DNA from: an uncultured Amylibacter sp.
Lineage (GTDB): Bacteria > Pseudomonadota > Alphaproteobacteria > Rhodobacterales > Rhodobacteraceae
Reading direction: 5' to 3'
Length of the DNA stretch: 6,075 bases
Assembly: GCA_937944065.1 (NCBI GenBank)
Contig: CALDZS010000208.1
Span: forward strand, 1-6,075
In this document: piece after piece, positions 1 through 4,165 of the stretch
Position numbering within the stretch: the first letter of the stretch is position 1
Layout of the letters: every line of letters begins with the position of its first letter
Program-made: the position numbers and the translations under genes
Notes under the pieces: model-generated
What the model was told of the DNA's origin: nothing
What the model saw: the letters and a program-made list of their open reading frames with translations, nothing else
The model's database searches: none

Positions 1-2307
1 CAATCCAGTGACGCGGTCGAATTTGTAAAAGACTGTGTTTTCTGGTTGTTCAAATTCGTCTGCACCATATTTGCGAACAGCTTGTTTCATGAATTCATTG
101 AACACTGGGCCGCACATGCTGCCCCCGCCCGCTTTTTTACCTAGGGATTTAGGGGTGTCATAGCCCATATAGCAACCTGCCACGATATTGCTGGTAAACC
201 CAACGAACCAAACATCCTTGGAATCGTTGGTAGTTCCCGTTTTACCTGCAACAGGTACGGACAAATTAACGGTGCTCCGCGCCGTACCGCGTTCTACCAC
301 GCCTTCCATCATCGATCTAATGCGATAGGCAGTTACTTCATCCATCACCCGCTCGCGGTTGGATGAAATAGATAGGCCACGGCCCTTTTTGATGTCGTCG
401 ACCGTGCAATCCCGACAGACACGGCGATCATGTTTGAAAACGGTTTTCCCAGTACGATCTTGCACACGGTCGATCAAAGTAGGTTCAATACGCTCTCCCC
501 CATTCGCGAACATCGCATACGAAGACACAACCCGGTAAAGGGTGCTTTCTTGGCTGCCCAAAGCGGCGGATAGGACGCGTGTCATGCGGTCGTAAACCCC
601 GAAGCGTTCAGTGTAACCAGCAATGGTGCCCATACCGACCTCTTGCGCCAAACGCACTGTCATCAAGTTACGTGATTGTTCGATCCCCACCCGCAAAGGT
701 GCTGGGCCATAGAATTTGTTCGACGCATTTTTGGGCCGCCACAAGCCTTGCGGCGTGTCGATCTTGATCGGGGCGTCGACGATAATAGACACAGGAGAAA
801 ATCCACTGTCCAATGCGGCGGCATAAACGAACGGTTTCAAAACCGACCCTGGTTGACGCTCCGCTTGTGTGGCACGGTTAAATACACTGTGTTGATAGGA
901 AAACCCACCCTGCATCGCCAGCACGCGACCTGTGTTTGTGTCCATCGCAACGAACCCACCTTGGATCGCGGGAACTTGACGCAACGACCACGATTTCACT
1001 GACTTATCTTTGTTCAATGCGGCCTTAACCAAGACCACGTCACCCTTGGAGAACATGTCTGCGGCAGACCGCATTCTGATCCGTGTTCCGTCCTCTTTCA
1101 GCCTGTTCTTCGCCCATTTGTTTTCAGAGGAGAAATACAGAATATCACGATCCTTGTTTAGATCGAAACCTTCCACACCAATCGACGCAGTTTTCTGACC
1201 TACACTTAGCACGACAGCTGGGTACCAATCTTCGATATCACGAGGGACTTTGGCGTTTTCCAGCTCATTGCGCCAAACTGCTTCGTCATCCAGTTTCGCA
1301 GGATCAATCTTTGCGGCCGCTCCAAAATATGGGCTGGCACGGCGGTCGTAGCTTTCTAGCCCGCGACGTAGCGCACGTTCAGCTGCGCGTTGCATGTCAG
1401 TGTCCATCGTCGCCCGCACGGCAAAGCCGCCTGTGAAAAACTCTTCTTCGCCAAACGTCTTGGTCACTTGGCGGCGAATTTCGTCAGTAAAGTAATTGCG
1501 TGGTGGGCGCGTATCGCGTTTGGATTTCAATACACCGCCCTGCACGGTTACTAAATCTGCGGCCTTGGCCATTTTTACGGCATCTGCGGTGACATATCCG
1601 TTTTCCGCCATTTCGCCCAAGACGTAGTTACGGCGGTTCAACGCGCGTTGCTTTTGGCGGATCGGATGATAATTGCTGGGTGCCTTGGGCAGCGCAGCTA
1701 GATAGGCCACCTCTTGCAACTCCAAACTCTCTAGCGATTTACCAAAATAAGTCTCGGCAGCTGCGGTGATCCCGTAAGAGTTTTGCCCTAGAAAAATTTC
1801 GTTCAAGTACAATTCCAAAATACGTTCTTTACTCAGCGTACCCTCTATTCGAGCCGCCAAAATCAATTCCTTGATCTTACGCTCTGCCGATCGGTCATTT
1901 GTCAGCAAAAAGTTTTTCGCCACCTGTTGTGTAATTGTAGACGCCCCGCGCAGGCTGGCACCGCGCCCCGCATCAATCAGCGCTTTTAGGATACCGAACG
2001 GATCATAGCCTTTGTGATTGAAGAAATTCTTATCCTCGGCGCTGACAAACGCAAATTTAACGGCATCCGGCATTTCATCAATCGGTGTGAATAATCGGCG
2101 TTCTTGGGCAAACTCATCCATGACTTTGCCGTCAACGGAATAAACCCGAGACACAGTCGCTGGTTCATAACTGGCAAGGCTATTATGATCAGGCAAATCA
2201 CTGCTATAGGCCAAAAACACGGCGCTCAGGATCGCAACACCCAACAACCCGCCCAAGGTGCAGATTGTGAAAATCACTCCAAAAAATGACAAAACGCTAC
2301 GCAACAT
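1..2307 (-). CDS. mrcA: Penicillin-binding protein 1A, bifunctional peptidoglycan synthase (3' end outside window)
   Basis: Class A PBP: polymerises lipid II into glycan strands and cross-links their stem peptides, anchored in the inner membrane and facing the periplasm. The 769 visible codons have no internal stop. A membrane anchor lies at about residues 6-34. The glycosyltransferase domain follows, with catalytic Glu91 in SAEDKNFF, the GASTITQQVAKN motif at 121-132 and ELYLNEIFLGQ at 165-175. An OB-like linker fills roughly 325-445. The transpeptidase begins near 449: nucleophile Ser488 in SVLK (Lys491), SRN at 545-547 and KTGT at 689-692. E. coli PBP1a has 850 residues, so about 80 are probably missing past the left edge. 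The ATG at 2307 is preceded by a good ribosome-binding site and gives the expected short cytoplasmic tail. In Rhodobacteraceae prfB often follows, but it is not visible here. A CxxC pair (Cys631, Cys634) sits in the transpeptidase. Family and activity are near certain; the symbol (mrcA or ponA) is a naming choice. Confidence 0.96.
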   Translation of the reverse strand, partial: MLRSVLSFFGVIFTICTLGGLLGVAILSAVFLAYSSDLPDHNSLASYEPATVSRVYSVDGKVMDEFAQERRLFTPIDEMPDAVKFAFVSAEDKNFFNHKGYDPFGILKALIDAGRGASLRGASTITQQVAKNFLLTNDRSAERKIKELILAARIEGTLSKERILELYLNEIFLGQNSYGITAAAETYFGKSLESLELQEVAYLAALPKAPSNYHPIRQKQRALNRRNYVLGEMAENGYVTADAVKMAKAADLVTVQGGVLKSKRDTRPPRNYFTDEIRRQVTKTFGEEEFFTGGFAVRATMDTDMQRAAERALRRGLESYDRRASPYFGAAAKIDPAKLDDEAVWRNELENAKVPRDIEDWYPAVVLSVGQKTASIGVEGFDLNKDRDILYFSSENKWAKNRLKEDGTRIRMRSAADMFSKGDVVLVKAALNKDKSVKSWSLRQVPAIQGGFVAMDTNTGRVLAMQGGFSYQHSVFNRATQAERQPGSVLKPFVYAAALDSGFSPVSIIVDAPIKIDTPQGLWRPKNASNKFYGPAPLRVGIEQSRNLMTVRLAQEVGMGTIAGYTERFGVYDRMTRVLSAALGSQESTLYRVVSSYAMFANGGERIEPTLIDRVQDRTGKTVFKHDRRVCRDCTVDDIKKGRGLSISSNRERVMDEVTAYRIRSMMEGVVERGTARSTVNLSVPVAGKTGTTNDSKDVWFVGFTSNIVAGCYMGYDTPKSLGKKAGGGSMCGPVFNEFMKQAVRKYGADEFEQPENTVFYKFDRVTGL

Positions 2308-2426
2308 GAGCTTTCCTTTGGTCTGTACCTATATCACCCCCGTGTAATTGTCGAAATTACCATGCGAAAAAGTTGGGGGGATTCCGCTTATTCCTTATCT
2401 AATCACTTTGGGTGAATTTATAAAGG
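2308..2426. other. amiC-mrcA spacer, possible weak mrcA promoter
   Basis: This 119-base spacer holds no credible ORF. On the minus strand TCGACA (2349-2354) and TATAGG (2328-2333) resemble -35 and -10 boxes, but the 15-base gap is short and the -10 box poor, so an internal mrcA promoter is only possible. A perfect 6-base inverted repeat, GTAATT and AATTAC around 5 bases (2344-2360), overlaps the putative -35 box. It is A+T rich and lacks a T-run, so it is not a convincing terminator. With no terminator seen, co-transcription of the amidase gene with mrcA is the simpler reading. Confidence 0.3.
2311..2319 (-). promoter_or_regulatory. Ribosome-binding site of mrcA
   Basis: Read on the minus strand this is AAAGGAAAG, with GGAAAG ending three bases before the ATG at 2307 and the AAGG core about seven bases away. 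It supports 2307 as the start codon. Confidence 0.6.
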
Positions 2427-3647
2427 CTATTTCCGAAGTAACTTTGCCTGCGCCGCATCTTCTACCGCCCACGTATCAAAGGCCAAAACGATACCGTCGA
2501 TCACTTTTTCCCGCCACGCTTTGGTCACCAAGTTCTGCAAATCTCGGCGGTTGGTCATAAAACCCAATTCGATCAAAATCGACGGGATATCAGGCGCCTT
2601 TAGGACTGCAAAGTCTGCTGACAAATGCGGGCGTGATCGTAGTTGGCCAACGGATTGTGCAATCCCCACCACGGTCATCTCCGCCAACAGATCGCTACGC
2701 TCTTGTGTTTCCAAGCGCGCCATATCCATTAAAACACCAGCCAAGGCATCATCTTGATCCGTCAAATCAACCCCCGCCAACAAGTCTGAGCGCGATAACT
2801 GGCTTGCTAACAGTTCAGCACTGGCATCAGACGCTTTTTGTGACACGGTATAAACTGTGACACCTGATGCAGAGCCTTCAGAGATGGCATCAGCGTGCAA
2901 CGAGACTAAGATGTCCGCATTCATTGTGCGCGCCTCTGCAATGCGGCCGGGTAGCGATTGGAAAACATCATCTTGTCGTGTCATAAACGCACGAAAACGC
3001 CCAGTTCGCACCAACGCTTCTTTCAGCTCTAATGCGAATTGCAAAACCAGGTCTTTTTCCGAATACCCATCGTAGATTGCACCGTGATCGATGCCCCCGT
3101 GCCCTGGATCAAGCATGACGATTATTGGACGCGATCCGTCTTGACGTTCTTTTGCGGTCACCGTGATTTCTTCTGGCTTCAGTCCCCAAAACCGATCCCT
3201 TGGGGGATTAGATTTTGCCCTAAAGGTCTGATCATCGGTTTTCCGTAATTCGACACTTAGAACCCCGCGATCATTGTTACCTTCTGTCTGCATTTCCACC
3301 AAACTAACCAGCATAGGTTCTGATAATTCCAAAACCATGCGGGTCCAACCGGGTTTAAACGCACCAGAGTTTACCGATTTCAAATAAGCTGCGTCAGCAC
3401 CAAATTCTTTTGGCAGTAAAGCAAAATCCAATTCTTTAAAATCCATGACCAACCGAACTGGGTCGGCAAGCGTAAACAAGCGATAAGGAACCGGTTGCGA
3501 CAGACCAAGCGTCAACGAAACACCATTCCTGCTTTCAGTATAGGTGGTACGATCGGCATCAACGCGCGCCAACGCATTAAGGTCTTGCGCCAACGCGTAT
3601 GGTGCGCACAAAATCCAAAAGACTATTGATAAAAGTAGGTTTTTCAC
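2427..3647 (-). CDS. amiC: Periplasmic N-acetylmuramoyl-L-alanine amidase with AMIN domain (AmiC type)
   Basis: Zinc hydrolase that cuts the amide bond between N-acetylmuramic acid and L-alanine, opening septal peptidoglycan at cell division. The 406-residue product starts with a signal peptide: positive MKN, a hydrophobic core, and a likely cut after ALA at residue 20. The Cys at 14 is not in a good lipobox. Residues about 40-137 fit an AMIN domain, which targets such enzymes to the septal wall. The Amidase_3 domain covers about 174-393, with zinc ligands His183 (DPGHGG), Glu197 (SEKD) and His251 (SLHAD), and catalytic Glu360 in IELGF. Family active-site residues are all present, so it should be active. 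Between about 255 and 335 lies the segment that in E. coli amidases holds the autoinhibitory helix released by EnvC or NlpD. The start is GTG: a TAG lies in frame six codons upstream, with no other start between. mrcA follows after 119 bases on the same strand. The symbol follows common usage; AmiA/B/C subtype cannot be settled here. Confidence 0.94.
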   Translation of the reverse strand: MKNLLLSIVFWILCAPYALAQDLNALARVDADRTTYTESRNGVSLTLGLSQPVPYRLFTLADPVRLVMDFKELDFALLPKEFGADAAYLKSVNSGAFKPGWTRMVLELSEPMLVSLVEMQTEGNNDRGVLSVELRKTDDQTFRAKSNPPRDRFWGLKPEEITVTAKERQDGSRPIIVMLDPGHGGIDHGAIYDGYSEKDLVLQFALELKEALVRTGRFRAFMTRQDDVFQSLPGRIAEARTMNADILVSLHADAISEGSASGVTVYTVSQKASDASAELLASQLSRSDLLAGVDLTDQDDALAGVLMDMARLETQERSDLLAEMTVVGIAQSVGQLRSRPHLSADFAVLKAPDIPSILIELGFMTNRRDLQNLVTKAWREKVIDGIVLAFDTWAVEDAAQAKLLRK

Positions 3648-3677
3648 TGCTATCTTACGTTTCTACGTCGTTTCGTT

Positions 3678-3696
3678 CAAACTATAGCAAACTATA
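3678..3696. repeat. Tandem 9-base direct repeat, 10-base period
   Basis: CAAACTATA occurs at 3678-3686 and again at 3688-3696, so the copies lie on the same face of the DNA, one helical turn apart. Each copy contains TATAGT on the minus strand, overlapping the candidate amiC -10 box, and the second copy merges into TATAAT on the plus strand. It could be a duplicated -10 element or the site of a dimeric regulator. No known binding motif was recognised. Confidence 0.5.
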
Positions 3697-3709
3697 ATTT
3701 GATTGTAAT
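3681..3709 (-). promoter_or_regulatory. Candidate amiC promoter
   Basis: On the minus strand ATTACA (3704-3709) is followed after 17 bases by TATAGT (3681-3686). These match four of six and five of six positions of the sigma-70 type boxes. Transcription would begin near 3674, leaving a leader of about 27 bases before the GTG at 3647. A second TATAGT ten bases upstream (3691-3696) has no good -35 partner. Box matching alone is weak evidence in an A+T-rich stretch. Confidence 0.35.
3693..3698 (+). promoter_or_regulatory. Candidate -10 box of a rne promoter
   Basis: A perfect TATAAT lies on the plus strand. The hexamers 16-18 bases upstream (for example GTTTCG at 3670-3675) are poor -35 boxes, so this is tentative. 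If used, the rne transcript would start near 3705 and carry an untranslated leader of about 360 bases, similar in scale to the long leader known for E. coli rne. Confidence 0.3.
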
Positions 3710-3798
3710 TGCTTTATCTTGCATCTAAGTAAGAAGTATGGCGAAACAAAACTCGCCTCAAAGTTTCGCTGGCGGTATTCGGTTTGCAGGCAATTGCT

Positions 3799-3837
3799 TA
3801 AGACCAAATCGGGCCCCCAGCAGGTCGTAAGACCAAA
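3799..3837 (+). repeat. 10-base direct repeat TAAGACCAAA, two copies
   Basis: TAAGACCAAA is present at 3799-3808 and 3828-3837, with starts 29 bases apart. GGTC at 3823-3826 lies between them and can pair with the GACC of either copy, giving two mutually exclusive small hairpins. Confidence 0.5.
3823..3834 (+). other. Hairpin with GNRA-type tetraloop
   Basis: GGTC and GACC form a perfect 4-base stem around GTAA, which in RNA is a GNRA tetraloop, a stable fold often used in tertiary contacts. The stem is short and could arise by chance. The competing pairing of TTAAGACC (3798-3805) with GGTCGTAA (3823-3830) has seven of eight pairs and a 17-base loop. Confidence 0.3.
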
Positions 3838-3844
3838 CAGAACA

Positions 3845-3878
3845 GTTCTATCATGCGGCTAAAGGCTGCGCGCAGAAC
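3845..3878 (+). other. Two-tier stem-loop in the rne leader
   Basis: The outer stem GTTCT (3845-3849) pairs with AGAAC (3874-3878). Inside it GCGGC (3855-3859) pairs with GCTGC (3865-3869), including one G-U pair, around the loop TAAAG. The stems are separated by a small internal loop of 5 and 4 bases. Two nested stems in register are less likely by chance than a single one, so this is the best supported structural element of the leader. No T-run follows, so it is not a terminator. Confidence 0.45.
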
Positions 3879-3887
3879 CTAATATCA

Positions 3888-3906
3888 GCGTTCAACATAA
3901 GAGCGC
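3888..3906 (+). other. Stem-loop just upstream of the leader ORF ribosome-binding site
   Basis: GCGTTC (3888-3893) pairs with GAGCGC (3901-3906), five Watson-Crick pairs and one G-U, around the 7-base loop AACATAA. The stem ends immediately before CGGAGA (3907-3912), the ribosome-binding site of the possible leader ORF, where it could affect access to that site. Confidence 0.4.
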
Positions 3907-3912
3907 CGGAGA
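3907..3912 (+). promoter_or_regulatory. Ribosome-binding site of the possible leader ORF
   Basis: CGGAGA contains GGAG, ending nine bases before the ATG at 3921. It is the main reason to take the 44-codon ORF seriously. Confidence 0.35.
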
Positions 3913-3916
3913 AAAC

Positions 3917-3930
3917 CGCGATGAAACGCG
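3917..3930 (+). other. Small CGCG hairpin presenting a start codon
   Basis: CGCG (3917-3920) and CGCG (3927-3930) flank ATGAAA, so the start codon of the possible leader ORF would lie in the loop of a 4-base all-GC stem. It is short and self-complementary, so chance is a serious alternative. Confidence 0.25.
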
Positions 3931-4055
3931 TGAACAACAATTGTCTAACATTTGCGGGCCAATTCGCCCCGAACGACCTGTTGTCACCTATCGCCTTAAC
4001 AAATCACGCTTTATCCAGTCCACCTTTTAACCAAGGGGGATTGGCATGCGTGTAA
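3921..4055 (+). CDS. Possible 44-residue leader peptide upstream of rne
   Basis: This small ORF is not recognised and no function is claimed. It begins with ATG behind a GGAG ribosome-binding site at good spacing, runs 44 codons (starting MKRVNNNCLTFAGQF, ending NQGGLACV) and stops with TAA just 10 bases before the rne ATG. There is no signal peptide, membrane segment or known motif, and no run of one amino acid that would suggest classic attenuation. Third-position G+C is about half, like the neighbours, which is not diagnostic. The spacing would suit translational coupling, in which ribosomes finishing here restart at rne, whose own ribosome-binding site is weak. An ORF this short also arises by chance, and it overlaps sequence that may matter as RNA structure. 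Confidence 0.3.
   Translation: MKRVNNNCLTFAGQFAPNDLLSPIALTNHALSSPPFNQGGLACV
4033..4040 (+). promoter_or_regulatory. Strong ribosome-binding-like site AAGGGGGA
   Basis: This is the best purine-rich site in the leader. It lies 25 bases before the rne ATG, too far for direct initiation, but five bases before an out-of-frame ATG at 4046. CCAA (4031-4034) and TTGG (4041-4044) flank it, so GGGGGA could sit in the loop of a 4-base stem. It may act as a standby or coupling site for rne, or start the overlapping frame. Confidence 0.4.
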
Positions 4056-4165
4056 GAAAGAACCAATGTCAAAGAAAATGCTTATTGATGCAACTCACGC
4101 CGAAGAAACGCGCGTTGTGGTTGTCGACGGAAACAAAGTTGATGAATTCGATTTTGAAAGCCTAA
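4046..4165 (+). other. Short out-of-frame ORF overlapping the rne start
   Basis: From the ATG at 4046 a 39-codon frame (starting MRVRKNQCQRK) runs to TAA at 4163-4165, overlapping the first 33 codons of rne in another frame. Ribosomes using it would bypass the rne start. Most of its length is a shadow of the strongly conserved rne N-terminus, so it is unlikely to encode a selected protein. Only the initiation signal is of interest. Confidence 0.15.

Larger units (their letters stand above)
3705..4065 (+). promoter_or_regulatory. Long structured 5' leader of rne (putative)
   Basis: This stretch between the candidate promoter and the rne start holds several short inverted repeats (3823-3834, 3845-3878, 3888-3906, 3917-3930), two copies of TAAGACCAAA, a possible 44-codon ORF and a strong ribosome-binding site at 4033-4040. 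No Rfam family was recognised. In enterobacteria the rne leader folds into hairpins through which RNase E represses its own synthesis. A similar role here is inference from position, length and structure, with no sequence kinship claimed. The left boundary depends on the uncertain promoter. Confidence 0.4.

Noticed and set aside
676..1436. Plus-strand frames of 108 and 117 codons
   Set aside because: They are antisense to the conserved transpeptidase part of mrcA, with no ribosome-binding site or recognisable domain.
1986..2289. Small frames on both strands near the mrcA start (71 codons minus, 61 codons plus)
   Set aside because: They are alternate-frame shadows of the PBP1A membrane anchor and glycosyltransferase region, which is the conserved coding frame here.
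2344..2360. Inverted repeat GTAATT/AATTAC as a terminator between amiC and mrcA
   Set aside because: The stem is only six A+T-rich pairs and has no T-run on either strand, so it would not terminate efficiently.
3738..3830. A 30-codon frame from the ATG at 3738, a second possible leader peptide
   Set aside because: The purine run AAGAAG ends one base before the ATG, too close to act as a ribosome-binding site. The end overlaps candidate RNA structure, and no feature of the product is recognisable.
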